This document shows, one piece after another, positions 10,964 through 23,014 of a DNA stretch of 64,000 bases. The notes beneath the pieces are model-generated. The model did not search any database and was not told the origin of the DNA. It saw only the letters and a list, made by a program, of their open reading frames with translations. Numbering within the stretch: position 1 is the stretch's first letter; every line of letters starts with the position of its first letter. The DNA is taken from the NCBI GenBank assembly GCA_018105865.1, contig CM030837.1, positions 11,724,725-11,788,724 on the forward strand, given 5' to 3'. Position numbers and translations under genes: made by a program. The stretch comes from Metaphire vulgaris (lineage: Eukaryota > Annelida > Clitellata > Crassiclitellata > Megascolecidae).

Positions 10964-11938
10964 CCTTTTAAAGGGGGAATTAAATTTTTAAAGTCATCCC
11001 CCCACGGGGAAATTAATTTTAGGAAAAGGCGTTCATATGAAAACGTGAACAAATACGTTATAAACTTACTATATTTCAGGCTATATAGAAGCTAAAAAGA
11101 TGCGGTTTGCACCGTTGTTGAGCATTTTTATTGCTCTTTCTATCCATCCATGCCAAAGGAAAAAAGTTGGGGTAGGGACCACTCTACACCCTAAAATCTG
11201 ACCCCTCCCCAACATTTTGTTCAAATTTTGTTCAAAGGTCAAGTGTAATTGGAACAGAATAGTGCAAAAATTTTGAAGATCGGAGCCAATTTGGAATAGT
11301 TATGAATTTCATACACTAGTACCCATTGCTCGCTGAAATGACAATTATGTAAACGGATTTTCAATGTGAAAAACCGAACAACTCAGTATATTTCAGGCTA
11401 TATACAAGCTAGAAAGATGCGGTTTGCACCGTTGTTGAGCATTTTTATTGGTCTTTCGAACCATCCATATAAAAAAATAATTTGGGGGGTAGGGTCCACC
11501 GTACACCCAAAAATCGAACCATCTCCAACAAAAAAATTTAAAAGCTCAATAAAAAAATTTTCAGCGGTGACCCCCCCAACTGTGAGCAAGAGAGTTTTAG
11601 AGTGTAACTGGAACAGAATAGTGCAAACATTTTGAAGATCGGACCATATTTGGCGTAGTTATGATTTTTCTAGCCTCCGGCTGGAGATTTTTCCTATGAA
11701 TATCCCAGCCTTGGTTGTTATACAGCAAATATCCCTGGCTTATATAGTCAACAATATCAAAAGCGGTGCTGCCATCTATCGAATGGATGGTAACTAAATC
11801 TATTCGCACGTTGGATTGATGTAAAAATATTATGTCCCGGGTACACACATGCTTTATCTAGCGCGCCGTTTTAAAACGGCGAAGCCGTTTGGCTATCACT
11901 TTCCACGCCGTTTATAAACGGCGAACCCCTGTAAAGGG
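10964..11938. mobile_element. TTAA-flanked element, 975 bp
   Basis: TTAA at 10960-10963 and 11939-11942. Left end CCTTTTAAAGGGG, right end (complemented) CCCTTTACAGGGG. Two tandem internal units share 'gtttgcaccgttgttgagca'. The palindrome CGCCGTTTATAAACGGCG is near the right end. Same family and orientation as 16848-17914. Confidence 0.88.
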
Positions 11939-11942
11939 TTAA

Positions 11943-12796
11943 ACTAGTACTATATCCGGATTAACTGTCAAATATTATGAATTTTGGTACACAATGAGAA
12001 GCCAAAAGTGAAAATAGTCCAACAAAAACAAACTTAAATCGTAGGATCAAAATACATCGGCAGCCACAAGCGGCGCCACCTAGCGAAGATTTCTAGTCTA
12101 GGGTTCTACCGGCAGTGTCGATATTGGTACAAGATGGCGGCTCAGACATTTGATAGTGAACAACTAAAAACGTCAAAATCTACCCGGAGAAAGTTCAGAT
12201 GACTACCTGAAAACGACAAGATAGTCACTGTCCGCTCATTTAGCGCTAAAAACGGGTGCAAAATGCCAGAAAACTGCCATGTATGGCGACTTTCCAAGGT
12301 ACACACATACACGTGCAAGACAACCAGAAGTCATCAAACTGGCTTGGGTACAATATTAATTTAATTTAATTAATTAATTTAATTTAATTTAGTTGCTATT
12401 AAGCAACTTACCGATTAGATATCCATCTAAAACAATCTTGAAATTTCATCTTGTCTTGTACCGCATTTTTGTGACTTCCTACTAGAACTTCTGATTTAAA
12501 ACAGTGTTTTTAAAGTCTTTGTTTCAAGTTTCCAGTATAACCCGCATACGAAATTCTAGGAATATACCCTGCAAGGGGGGGCTGCGGTTTGTAAATTCTT
12601 GTATTACCCGCGGGTAGTAATCGTGCAAATACGGTAATTGGCTGTTTAATAAACTCTTAGAAACTTTCCTACTGCAAACAGTCAAAGAGATTTTGTGATA
12701 CAACTTGAAACTGTGTAAACATTAAATTAATGCCTTGTAAATATTAAAAATGTTTATATAATATTAAAATGCTATAGTAGTGAGTTATGTACTAAC
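11943..12796. other. EFR3 intron sequence, no gene recognised
   Basis: Holds a TTAATTTAATT-type simple stretch near 12352-12390. A GC-richer part (12050-12310) has AAGATGGCGGC and a 22-codon open frame from 12134, which I do not trust as a gene. A CGTATAAG-like fragment may lie near 12600. Confidence 0.4.
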
Positions 12797-12873
12797 CTTT
12801 GGGTCTGCAGGGAAAATGCTATCGACTAGACGTTTGTAACGAGGCTTAAAAGCAGCACAGCAGCCACAACAGT
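12797..12873 (-). CDS. EFR3: EFR3 homolog, N-terminal Cys-rich exon
   Basis: This 77-bp exon encodes CCGCCAAFKPRYKRLVDSIF followed by PADPK. That is the EFR3 N terminus, where the cysteine cluster is palmitoylated and the basic PRYKRLVD stretch follows. The cluster holds EFR3 at the plasma membrane, where with TTC7 and FAM126 it recruits PI4KIIIalpha to make PI4P. Acceptor GCTCAAG| at 12874; donor AAG|GTTAGT at 12797/12796. It starts with two bases of a split codon and ends in phase 0, joining exactly to DGLVK at 6997. The start codon must be in an upstream exon (candidate at 13998-14016). Confidence 0.93.
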
Positions 12874-13180
12874 CTTGAGCAAAGTCACATGAAAAGAATA
12901 AGTATAATATTCATAAGATTCATAAGATCAATAAGATCAGAAGTCACTATGCTGCCAAAGAATACATTTTAAAAAGTAGAGTACTTAAACCATATCAACC
13001 CAATTTTTTTCTTTCAGCATTCCATTGACATTTTCTAATTTGATAATGACACAAAAGTAGACCAACTAACTTTTATTTCGAATTTCTTTTATTTTTTAAA
13101 TTGAATAATCTAATCCTAAATTTATGCACCTTGGAAGGTTATGCTAGTAACATAACAGTAACATATGCTATGTTATGTTA

Positions 13181-13260
13181 ATTGGACAATTTATATAGTG
13201 CTGTAGCATGGTTAAAAATACCAAAGTCAAAAGTGCTTTGACAACGCTGACATGTCAATG
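13181..13260 (-). mobile_element. L2-like LINE 3' end
   Basis: Carries only the 3' signature (GGACAATTTATATAGTGCTGT, then AAAGTCAAAAGTGCTTTGAC), preceded on the left by an ATGTT-type repeat. Strongly 5' truncated. Confidence 0.65.
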
Positions 13261-14040
13261 AAGGTAAGAAGATAGCGATGTTAAAAGATCCACTTGGATG
13301 GTAAAAAGAACTTTGCCACCGTAAAGAAATCCGGTATCAAGTCCTTGAGAAGCGGTCCTTCCTAGAAATAGTTCAGCAACATTGACGCATCAACGAGTAA
13401 CGGAAGTAGGTGTTGAGAAACCGCAAGTTGAAAGTAGGAATTCTCTGTACGGTAGCATCCAATGGTAAAATCTGAAGAAGCGGTCTTCCGCAAGAAAATA
13501 GTTCGTTCCCGAGATCGACAAGACCGACGAAGATGGAGATTCCAACGCTGTCCAGAGCGGAGCGGCAGTCTATCGCTGTTCCATTGAATTTCATGCAGCA
13601 ACCGATTAAAACGGCTGACATTGGCAGATTCTCAACGGGCGAGCGATCGACTGGAAACTCCAGAACGATGTGGAAAAGTACAGGACGACAAGTTTCTCCT
13701 CAGAAATCCGGCGAGCAGAACGCAGTTCTCACGAAGATGGAAGCGACGTCCAGAACGGCAGTCAATCACATCCACGCCAAGTAACAACATGGCGCTACAT
13801 CAATGGCCGCCATTGGTGAATGACCCGATAAACGGTGACGACCAACTGGAACGTTCAGAATGACAGGAAAAGATGAGGACTGTTAGAAACTCTTCGGAAA
13901 ACCGACGGACGAATCTCTAATCCTTGCACCCGACCATGAATTCAGGCACGAAACGTCGATGAATGCCAGAAACGGCAACAATTTCGCAAGCACGTACAAC
14001 ACGCGCGGGCAGCCATAACGGCGCCACCCAAATGCTATAC
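13261..14040. other. GC-richer region, possible EFR3 5' region
   Basis: More GC and CpG than its neighbours. Several short open frames on both strands show no recognisable similarity. Its place just upstream (minus strand) of the EFR3 Cys-rich exon makes a promoter or first-exon region plausible. Confidence 0.35.
13998..14016 (-). CDS. Candidate first coding exon of EFR3 (weak)
   Basis: An ATG at 14016 opens ATGGCTGCCCGCGCGTGTT, followed by a GTACGT donor. Its phase (six codons plus one base) would complete the split codon of the exon at 12873, giving MAARACY-CCGCC, similar in shape to EFR3 N termini (Met, an Arg, then Cys cluster). This is inference from phase, donor and position only; other short first exons would also fit. 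Confidence 0.3.
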
Positions 14041-14660
14041 AGGCAGTTTTAATGTATTCATATAATAAAATTACAAATTATCACTTATTGCCATGAAAGG
14101 CATTGAAACAATGAATATGCAATCCAATGTCATATTTCTGGCATTTTCCCCTGGTATTCTTGCCACTTTGTCTACAGCACCTTTGTGTTCAAGAGTTCCT
14201 TTCTGTTCAAGAGTCAATAAAGTAATTACCCCGACTGTCGGGCATATTTCCCAGTTCATGAGCCATCTCGATGGATCAATGTATCCTGATATTAGGATTA
14301 TAATCACTAATTTGATTGCATCAGCATACTAAATTAATTCTGTTGGTGTTTATAATGTTGTAAAAATTTGGGTGGCACTTCATCAGGCCCTGGACGTTGA
14401 GTTGGTAAATCAATTGGCATGTCATTTTCCCCCCACTTTCTCACTTTCTTGGTGTCTTCTATATCTTTATGGGTGTGAAGCTGTTTCCTTTGTTGCCTTC
14501 ATCATCATCATTGTTTTCACTGTCACTCTCTCCAATTCTTTCAGTGCTTCCAGTAGTCTTAGATGCAATTATAGTCACTTTGGCATGAAGCTGATTTCCA
14601 GTCATATTAATTATTGACAGTGCCTTAATTTTCATCCCTAGAATAATCATCAGATCCTAA
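14041..14660 (-). pseudogene. Unrecognised coding-like remnants
   Basis: The minus strand has two protein-like stretches: one from about 14650 to 14340 with a frame change near 14470 (an acidic SDSENNDDDEG run, then KKVRKWGENDMPIDLPTQRP), and one of 78 residues at 14307-14071. The composition is protein-like rather than simple, but I do not recognise the family. The frame change suggests a dead gene or an element ORF, or an exon joined by splicing. Confidence 0.35.
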
Positions 14661-14749
14661 AACATTGTTTAGGTGGATCAATGTAAACATTTGCTGGTAC
14701 TACCTCCTCAACCTCAACAATCATTTATAAAGCTTTAGCTAGTCAGTGT

Positions 14750-15066
14750 TAATTAGACAATTTATATAGCACAGAAACATGGAAGAAGGGTAAAAGTCAA
14801 GAGCGCTTTACACTTTATACGAGATCTCATAAAAGTACGTCTTAAGTTTCCTTGTGAACAGATTTAGATTCGACTCTCTTGTCACGTGGCCAGTTAGTGC
14901 ATTCCAGAGAATAGGATTTCCAAGCGTGACCGATCTCTCGCCAAATTTCGCCGTCCGAGACGGAGGAGGAACGACCAGCTTGACGTCTCAACTGGATCTT
15001 AGTTGCAGATGCCTATCAGAAGACAGAGGCCTCAGGACCAAAGCAGCTTTGTGAACAGTAAAGCGC
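14750..15066 (-). mobile_element. L2-like LINE 3' fragment
   Basis: 3' signature GACAATTTATATAGCACAGAA at about 14757. Upstream the minus strand gives the decayed GERSVTLGNPILWN-type block (about 14950-14900). It is 5' truncated where the TA MITE starts at 15071. Confidence 0.75.
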
Positions 15067-15091
15067 CTTACCATATTATCTCACGTATAAG

Positions 15092-15974
15092 CAGAGTTGT
15101 GACCTCGAGACAAAGGTCTCGAACTCGAGTGCACTCGAGTTTGCCCACAGAAAGTCTTGGTCTTGTCTCGAGACCACAGGGGTAAAGTCTTGGTCTTGTC
15201 TCAAGACTTTTAGCCAAGTGTCGAGTTTTGAAAAGTCTTGAGTTCTCACAGAACTCGAGACCTGGTTGAAGTCTCGAGTTCTCATTAACTCGAGACCTGG
15301 TTGCAAAGTCTCGAGTTCTCATTATCTCGAGACCTGGCTCTCCATAATAAATGGCAACTTCATCAAATTATTTAAGTCTATGTTTTGACCGGAAGTTATC
15401 TGTGTTTCCGTTTTTAACCGTTCTCATTGTTAGTGATAATCAGGTCGGTGTCCAACAATAATTTAAACTGCAATTAAACTGAATTAATGGCGGATAAGTC
15501 TGAAAAGGAAATATCTGACCCGAATGGCCCAAATGGGGTGAATTTGAAGACACCACGCATCATTTCATTTGCGTTTAACTCGTTCTGCATCGTTCCAAAA
15601 GATGAAAACAAATGGCAGGCACAATGCTGTCATTGTAAAAAATATCTATGGAATCCAGAGGAACTACAACTGGATTTGTAAGGTAGGTGGAAGTTTTGGA
15701 ACCGTGGAATGTTTGTTTCTAGTTGGGTTAATAAATTTTCTTCAGTTTCTTACGCACTAGGTTACAGTGGGCCTGTGCACATTACCCAAGCACCCCTATT
15801 GGAATTATAGAATCAGATGGGCAAAGTCTTGGTCTTGTCTCAAGACCAGAAGGGTAAAGTCTTGGTCTTGTCTCAAGACCAGAAGGGTAAAGTCTTGGTC
15901 TTGTCTTGAGACCAGAGGGGTAAAGTCTTGGTCTTGTCTCGAGACCTTTTCAAAAAGTCTCGTTAACAACACTG
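15092..15974 (+). mobile_element. hAT MITE with CTCGAGAC words and a retained first exon
   Basis: Ends CAGAGTTGT and ACAACACTG, TSD CGTATAAG/CGTATAGG (15084-15091, 15975-15982; one mismatch), matching the interrupted MITE. The left end is made of repeated 'gtctcgagttctc' words, and the right end has four tandem copies (about 15819-15945) of a 33-bp unit around 'aaagtcttggtcttgtctca'. The centre holds a transposase-like first exon. Confidence 0.9.
15487..15681 (+). pseudogene. hAT transposase N-terminal exon (BED-finger-like), orphaned
   Basis: The 64-codon frame starts at ATG (MADKSEKEISDPNGPNG) and reaches FCIVPKDENKWQAQCCHCKK, a W-x-A-x-C-x-x-C arrangement like a BED zinc finger at the head of many hAT transposases. 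Near its end GGATTT|GTAAGG resembles a splice donor. The catalytic core is absent, so the MITE probably arose from a full element by internal deletion that left exon 1. Confidence 0.55.
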
Positions 15975-16438
15975 CGTATAGGACGCACTTTCATCCCATA
16001 AAAATTGGTACAAGGTGTGAGTGCGTATTATACATAAAAATAAATTTTATGTACATACAGTTTTTTGTACATAACATCCAAAATTTTAAGTTAGCCGTAT
16101 TTTTATGCATATAACATGCATGTTATACAGGATTTTACCTACACTGTCGGTGGTGGAGAAAAACTTTGTTTGCACATCATTGATAGCTTAAAAAATGATG
16201 TAGGCTTATTGTTTTATGGCATACTGACGGCCATCGGCAGGGGGAAATGTCTACACTTCCAATTTTTAGCAGAATTTGAAAGACAATTGTGATTATCCAG
16301 GTTAATTAATAGAGATTCTCATAGGAAATTTTGGGTGCATATTATACATAGGTATTAACATTTTTACATTATGATAACTCTAGAAACTAAGGGTGCGTAT
16401 TATACATAGGTGAATAATATACCCGAGATAATATGGTA

Positions 16439-16843
16439 TATGGAAAAAATGCTGACCACATGCTACAGCACACACTTATTTCATATACTATTCAAGGCCA
16501 TATCAACCATCTAACTCAAACATGAAAACTAGGATCTAAGAACGGTGTATAAGATATGGATCTAATCTATCCAGCTATGTTACTAGCACACCCTCAGAGG
16601 GTGCATGATAAGACACTGTATAAAAACCAGCGAAATGCATAAAATAAAACAATACTAAGTACTGTACTCTGTTTCTAATAACATTGTATTAAATCATATA
16701 TAATGATAAGTAAAAAATATTAATTTTTAATACTTTATTTTTGACATCACAGGCTTCAAAATTCTTTTTTCAGACATTATGATTTACAAATTGCGATAAT
16801 AGTAAACAACTATGTGTTTTTCCAATATGTGGGCATAAATCTG
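16439..16843. other. AT-rich gap
   Basis: No gene, paired termini or tandem array recognised. Confidence 0.5.
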
Positions 16844-16847
16844 TTAA

Positions 16848-17914
16848 CCTTTTAAAGGAGGAATTAAATTTTTTAAGTCATCCCCCATGGGGGAATTAAT
16901 TTTTTGAAATGGTGTTCATATGAAAACGTGAACATATACGTTATAAACTTACTATATTTCAGGCTATATAGAAGCTAGAAAGATGCGGTTTGCACCGTTG
17001 TGGAGCATTTTTATTGCTCTTTCTATCCATCCGTGCCAAAAAAAAAAGTTGGGGGTAGGGACCACTTTACACCCTAAAATCGGACTCAAATTTTGATCAA
17101 AGGTCAATAGCAAAACGTCTTCAGCAGTAGCCCCCCAAATGTGAACGATAAAGTTGTAGGGAGGTGTAATTGGAACAGAATAGTGTAAAAATTTTGAAGA
17201 TCGGACCATATTTGGGGTAGTTATGAATTTTCATACCTTAGTACAGATGGCTCGCTGAAATGACAATTACGCGAACGGATTTTCAATGTGAAAAACCGAA
17301 CAACTCAGTATATTTCAGGCTATTTAGAAGCTAGAAAGATGCGGTTTGCCCGTTGTTGAGCATTTTATCGCTCTTTCGAACCATCTGCACAAAAAAAATT
17401 TGGGGGTAGGGTCCACTCTATACCCCAAAATCGGACCCTCCCCGACAAAAAATTTTCAAAGCTCAATAAAAAACTTTCAGCGGTGACCCCCCAACTGCGA
17501 GCGAGAGAGTTTTAGATGAGTGTAATTGGAACAGAATGGTGCAAAAATTTTGAAGATTGGACCATATTTCGCGTAGTTATGATTTTTCTAGCCTCCGGCT
17601 GAAGATTTTCCCTATACATTTTCCAGCCTTGGTCGTTACACAGCCAATATCTCTTGCATATATAGTCAATAGTATCGAAAACGGTGCTGCCGCCTATCGA
17701 ATGGATGGTAACTAAATCAATTGGCGCGTTGGATAAATGTAAAAATCTTATGTCCGCTGTACACACAGGCTTATCTAGCGCGCCGTTTTAAAATGGTGTT
17801 CCCCTGTAAGCTATGATTCTCCGTCGCCATTTTAGCGCGCCGTTTTAAAATGGTGTTCCCCTGTAAGCTATGATTCTCCGTCGCCATTTTAAAACGGCGA
17901 ACCCCTGAAAGAGG
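16848..17914. mobile_element. TTAA-flanked element, 1067 bp
   Basis: TTAA at 16844-16847 and 17915-17918. Left end CCTTTTAAAGGAGG, right end (complemented) CCTCTTTCAGGGG. Two tandem internal units. Near the right end a block of about 57 bp ('gcgccgttttaaaatggtgt' onward) is directly duplicated (about 17776-17890). No coding capacity. Confidence 0.88.
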
Positions 17915-17918
17915 TTAA

Positions 17919-18450
17919 GTAACAAAAGACGATAAGCTGAGTAAGAAAGATTGTACTGATTTAATTTGTCAATATTTTTTAAAAATTTGCTCAAATGCAC
18001 CCTCTCATGGTGCACTAGTAGAAAGTGGGTTAACATGGTCACAAAAGGTAAAACTCATTATTCAAAGAGCTAAAGAGCTAATTATAATAAACTTTGAGAT
18101 ATTGCACAATAACTTCCAAAGCAGGCTTCAACAAAATTTCTAAAATACTTTTATGCATTAACAACATATTATACAGTATGAGCCATAAAAAACTATTATA
18201 CAGTATTAGCCATAAAAACCCAAACCATTTTTATTTTGGCAATAAAATTTGTCAAATTTTGACCAAACTAGATAAAACTATACAGCAATGTAGCCGAGGG
18301 AATTTCCAACACATTTGTGTACAAAACGCTCACTACAAGTTTTATTTGTAACAACTGTATTTTACTAAACAAAATGCAACATAATTATGCATTTACATGG
18401 TACACATTTGGCAAAAGTAACCATAGTATTAGTGGCAAATGTGTACAGAA
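17919..18450. other. AT-rich stretch without gene
   Basis: Contains a short near-duplication ('actattatacagtattagccataaaa' types near 18170-18215). No coding support. Confidence 0.5.
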
Positions 18451-18454
18451 AGAA

Positions 18455-18690
18455 CTCACAACACCCCAGATCTAAACCCAGTTGACTACAAGATCTGGGC
18501 TTGCATACAACAGCAGGTGTACAAGTCACCAATAAAGGACATATGCAGCTGAAGTAGTGATTTATTGAAACATGATCTGCATGAGGTGCATTGCTGACTA
18601 GCCTGCTGATGAGTGGCAGAAACCATCCACATGTGTGTATCAGCTGAAGGCAGGCACTTTGAACACATGCTATGACATTGTGGCATTGTT
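18455..18690 (+). pseudogene. Tc1/mariner transposase C-terminal fragment
   Basis: With one frame change the plus strand reads (T)PDLNPVDYKIWACIQQQVYK followed by SPIKDICS. That is the region around the third catalytic Asp of mariner-like enzymes, with stops beyond. It differs from the fragments at 5336 and 55182. Confidence 0.65.
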
Positions 18691-18699
18691 GATTACTAT

Positions 18700-19865
18700 C
18701 TCGACCTCTAGGCGGCGTTTGACACTGTCGACCATGAAATAATCAGCCAAAGTCTTGAACTCTGCTACGAAATCAAGGGTGACGTTCTTTCCTGGCTCCG
18801 GAACTATCTCACCGGGAGAACGCAGTCAGTTAGCTGGAATGGTGTAATGTCTGCTCCTCGACCGGTCCACAGTGACGTACCGCAGGCGTCCTCTATGTTG
18901 CTGACATAGGAAAAATCATCAGGTCTTTCGGGCTGGCGGCGCACTCCTACGCCGATGATGTTCAGATACATTCCTCAAGCCTCCCTACTGACATGGATCG
19001 GCTACAAGTCCATGTCAGCGATTGCATAACCAAGAATAATCATTGAACTGAAATCAACCGCTTAGCTTTGAACCTCAGCAAGACAGAGTTCCTGTGGATC
19101 GTGACCCCCAGGAGGAGGCATTTGATCAGCAAGGCACCATTCCAAATAGACGGTGCTCTCATTGTTCTGGCCAATGAAGTGCGCCTTCTTGGCATACTCG
19201 TTGACGAAGCACTTATGTTAAATACTCACATCAGGAATGTTACTCGTACATCCTTCTATCAGCTCCAGCGGATTAGAGCGATCCGTCAGTACCTTCCATT
19301 GACAGCAGTGGTTCAACTCGTCCGATCCTTCGTTCTTACAAGGGTAGACAATTGTAACAGTATCCTCCTTGGCCTCCCGGAAGTACAACTGAACTGCCTG
19401 CAGATGATTCTAAACGCGTCTGCTCGCATGATCTATGGAGATCGATGGGGTGACCATGTCACCCCTTGCTAAAAGACAAGCTCCACTGGTTACGTGTTAC
19501 AGAGCGTATCACCTATAAACGATGTTGGCTGACATTTCGCGTACTTAATGACCATACTTGTCCGGACTATTTAACCGAACTTGTTCATAAGCCCATACTA
19601 ACAGAGCGTCGCCTTCAGCTGAGATCAAGTACTCGGGTCCAGCTGGCTATTCCTCCCCCGTCAAAGACGGCGAAATTTGGAGAAAGATCTGTCACTCGTG
19701 GGAATCCTATTCTATGGAACTTGTTACCAGACGAAGTAACTAAAGAAACAAAGCCTGATTCATTTGCAATGAGACTAAAGACACATTTATTTAAGATCTC
19801 GTATAAGTGAAATGTGTAAAGCACTTCACTAAGCCTGCCTTGAAATAAGCGCTATATAAGTTGAC
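18700..19865 (+). mobile_element. L2/CR1-like LINE relic with RT and C-terminal region
   Basis: Reading across frameshifts, the plus strand gives AAFDTVDHEIISQSLELCYE (RT motif A, about 18715), SWLRNYLTGRTQSVSWNG, a decayed PQG region, SYADDVQIHSSS (motif C, about 18950), LALNLSKTEFLW, LGILVDEALMLNTHIRNVTR, then DKLHWLRVTERITYKRCWLT, RSVTRGNPILWNLLPDEV and RLKTHLFKISYK to 19810. The 3' end 'gcgctatataagttgacata' is followed by short TGACATAT repeats. The two longest open blocks (19068-19472, 19466-19810) overlap by a single frameshift. Stops in the RT part make it non-functional. Confidence 0.88.
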
Positions 19866-20998
19866 ATATTGACATATCTAGGACATTGTATTTTGAAATT
19901 TGTGCTGCTTTTTTCTGCAGTGTAGAATCTGCTTTGGTGGTGTGGTATGTTCAAAACAGGCTACATGCCTGAGAAGTGATAAACAACATCTGTGGACAGA
20001 GTGGATGAGGATGTTGGCGTTAGTGACATGGTGATACCAGCAGATCCGGAGGATGAGATGCAGACTCTTCACGTGGAAGGCCCCCAATGTTAGCTCATCT
20101 GCTGACAGCAGACTCCAATCTCAGCAGCATATAGTAGTACCGATAGAGTGAGAGATTGATAGATGCAAACTTTGAGAGCCAAGAGGCATTTGCCTTTCCA
20201 AATTCTGTTCAGAGAAAACATCACTGAGGAGTAAGACTAATATGTCTCTTCACCTCTGGGCAGCAGTAACCATTTGATGTCTGTATGCTGCCCAAATAGA
20301 TAAAGTTGTCGGCTGATTTAATTGCTGAGCCATAAATGAACACAAAATCAGGTAGTGAGCCTGTGCCTAAATTCTGCACCTTGGTCTTAGACCAGGAGGC
20401 TGTCAGGTCAAAAGATGCTGTGTTTCAATTTAAGTTTATCAGGATGCCTTCTATGTCATTTTCTGGAGGGTAGGGGTGGGAAGAAAAGGGATGTATCGTT
20501 GGCTCAGAGCAGGGGTGCACAACCTTTTGAGGCTGAGGGTCAAATTCAATGTTCTCAAATAGTTCATGGGCAAACAGACAAAAATGCACATTTTATAATA
20601 GTAGCCAAAAATTACTTTAATATAGGAATATGTGTAGTTGAACTACTCATACTACTGACAGTGTCAAAGTGAGTCAAAATAAAATGAAAACCAGCATATT
20701 TTACTTATTTTCCTAGCAATGTATCATTGCGCAATCTGCAAAGACATGAATCAATCTAATGATCCAATTCAGATTCTAATCTAATGTGACGGCTTTAATT
20801 GCTTTCTTAAAGTCTGGTTTTAGTTCAGTTGTTCCAACCTTCAAAGAGGAAGTTGATCGCACATAAGTCTTATCCAGGTTCATGATCGAGAGAATCTGCT
20901 CACACAAAATACAGTATGTATTCCCAACTTGGAACTCGGAAGTTTGCTGAACATATTCTTTTCCAGGACATATTCTGTGCAGATGTTTAACCTCTTAA

Positions 20999-21993
20999 CC
21001 TCTTCCAAGGGTTATCCGTTTTAAAACCGTGCGCTATACAAGCGACTGTGTACTGCGGACCTGCACGATTTTCAAATTCCAATGCGGCAACCGAGTTAGC
21101 TCACATCCATTCAATAGGCGGCAGCACCGTTTTCGATAATGCTGACTATATATGCAAGAGATATAGACTGTGTAACAACCAAGGCTGGAAAATGTATAGG
21201 AAAAATCTTTAGCCGGAGGCTAGAAAGGCCATAACTACGCCAAATATGGTCCGATCTTCAAAATTTTTGCACTATTCTGTTCCAATTACACATCCCTACA
21301 ACTTTCTCGCTCACAGTGGGGGGTCACCGCTGAAAATTTTTTTCTATTGAGCTTTGAAAATTTTTTGTCGGACATGGTCCGATTTTGGGGTGTAGAGGGG
21401 ACCCTACCCCCCCCCAAATTTCTTTTTGCATGGATGGTTCAAAAGACCAATAAAAATGCTCAACAATGGTGCAAACCGCATCTTTCTAGCTTCTATATAG
21501 CCTGAAATATACTCAGTTGTTCGGTTTTTCACACTGAAAATCCGTTCGTGTAATTTTCATTTCAGCCAGCGATTGGCCATTGGGTATGAAACTTCATAAT
21601 TACCCCAAATATGGTCCGATCTTCAAAATTTTTGAACCGTTCTGTTCCAATTACACTCCTCTAGAACTCTATTGCTCAAATTTCGGGGTTTACCGCTGAA
21701 GACGTTTTGCTATTGACCTTTGATCAAAATTTGAACAAAATGTTAGGGAGGGGTCCGATTTTGGGGTGTAAAGTGGTCCCTACCCCCAACTTTTTTCTTT
21801 TGGCACTGATGGATAGAAAGAGCAATAAAAAATGCTCAACAACGGTGCAAACCGCATCTTTCTAGATTCTATATAGCCTGAAATATAGTAAGTTTATAAC
21901 GTATATGTTCAGGTTTTCATACGAACGCCGTTTCCAAAAATTAATTCCCCCGTCCGGGGATGACTTAAAAAATTTAATTCCCCCTTTAAAAGG
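20999..21993. mobile_element. TTAA-flanked element A of a back-to-back pair
   Basis: TTAA at 20995-20998 and 21994-21997. Left CCTCTTCCAAGGG corresponds to the complement of the right end of 16848-17914; the right end is the counterpart of CCTTTTAAAGG. So it is the 16848 family in reverse orientation. It has two internal tandem units. Confidence 0.8.
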
Positions 21994-21997
21994 TTAA

Positions 21998-23014
21998 ATG
22001 GGTTCGCCGTATATAAGCGGCATGCGTCAAACGTTCACCAAATGGGATCATCGCATATAAGCGGCGTGCAACTTCAGCGTCTGTAAAGCAACGGGGAGCG
22101 CTGTTTATAAGCATTCTAATTTAATAATTCGATTTAGTTCTTATCCATTCAGTAGATGGTAGCTCTTTTTTAGCAATTGTGCTCAGTATAAGCTAGGAAA
22201 ATAGTTTTTATTCGACAGAAGGTCGGATTTTGGGTTTGTAAAAGTCTCATTTCTAGGGTTCGAAAAATGATAACTACCTCAAATTTGGTCCGATCTTAAA
22301 AATTTTTGAACTATTCTGTTCCAATTACACCCCTCTACAAATCTGCTGCTCACATAAGAGGGTCACAGCTGAAAATTTTGTGCCATTGAGCTTTAAAATT
22401 TTTTTGGAGGTGGTCCGATTTTAGGCTGTAGAGTGGACTCTACCCCAAAAATTTATTTTTTGGCACAGATGTTTAGAAAGAACAATTAAAATGCTAAACA
22501 ACGGTGCAAACCTCATTTCTTTAGCTTCTATATAGCCTGAGATATACTGAAATGTTAGGTTTTCAGATTGTAAAATTTTCGCAAAATTTTCTTTTCTCTG
22601 AGCAATGAGTTCTAGGGTTTTAAATATGATAACTACCCCAAATTGGGTCCGATTTTCAAACTTTATGAACTATTCTGTTCCAATTACACCCCCTCTACAA
22701 CTTTGCCGCTCACACAAGTGAGATCACTGCTGAAAACGTTTTGCTATTGAGCTCTGAACAAAATTTTGGGGCAGGGGTCCGATTTTAGGCTGTAGAGTAG
22801 ACCCTACCCCAAAATTTATTTTTTGGCATGGATGTTTAGAAAGAACAATAAAAATGCTAAACAAAGGTGCAAACCTCATTTCTTTAGCTTCTATATAGCC
22901 TGAGATATAGTAAATTTAAAACATGTATGTTCACATTTCATATGAATGCTTTTTCCCAAAACTAATTACCCAAAATGGTGACGACTTTTAATATTTAATT
23001 CCCCTGTTAATGGG
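21998..23014. mobile_element. TTAA-flanked element B, sharing its left TTAA with element A
   Basis: Its left boundary is the same TTAA (21994-21997) that ends element A; its right TTAA is 23015-23018. The left part 'gggttcgccgtatataagcg' and the interior match the 1329-2317 element ('ttatccattcagtagatggt'). Confidence 0.8.

Larger units (their letters stand above)
15071..16436. mobile_element. TA-flanked MITE ('cgtataagac' type) interrupted by a hAT MITE
   Basis: Inverted ends CCATATTATCTC… and …GATAATATGG are each followed by TA (15069-15070, 16437-16438). The right half (15983-16436) matches the intact copy at 63242-63781, including 'gtgcgtattatacata' and 'acatacagttttttgtacata'. Without the hAT insertion it would be about 475 bp. 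Confidence 0.85.

Noticed and set aside
12134..12200. AAGATGGCGGC context with a 22-codon open frame as a start exon
   Set aside because: It is antisense within the EFR3 intron, short, without similarity, and not followed by a clear donor in frame.
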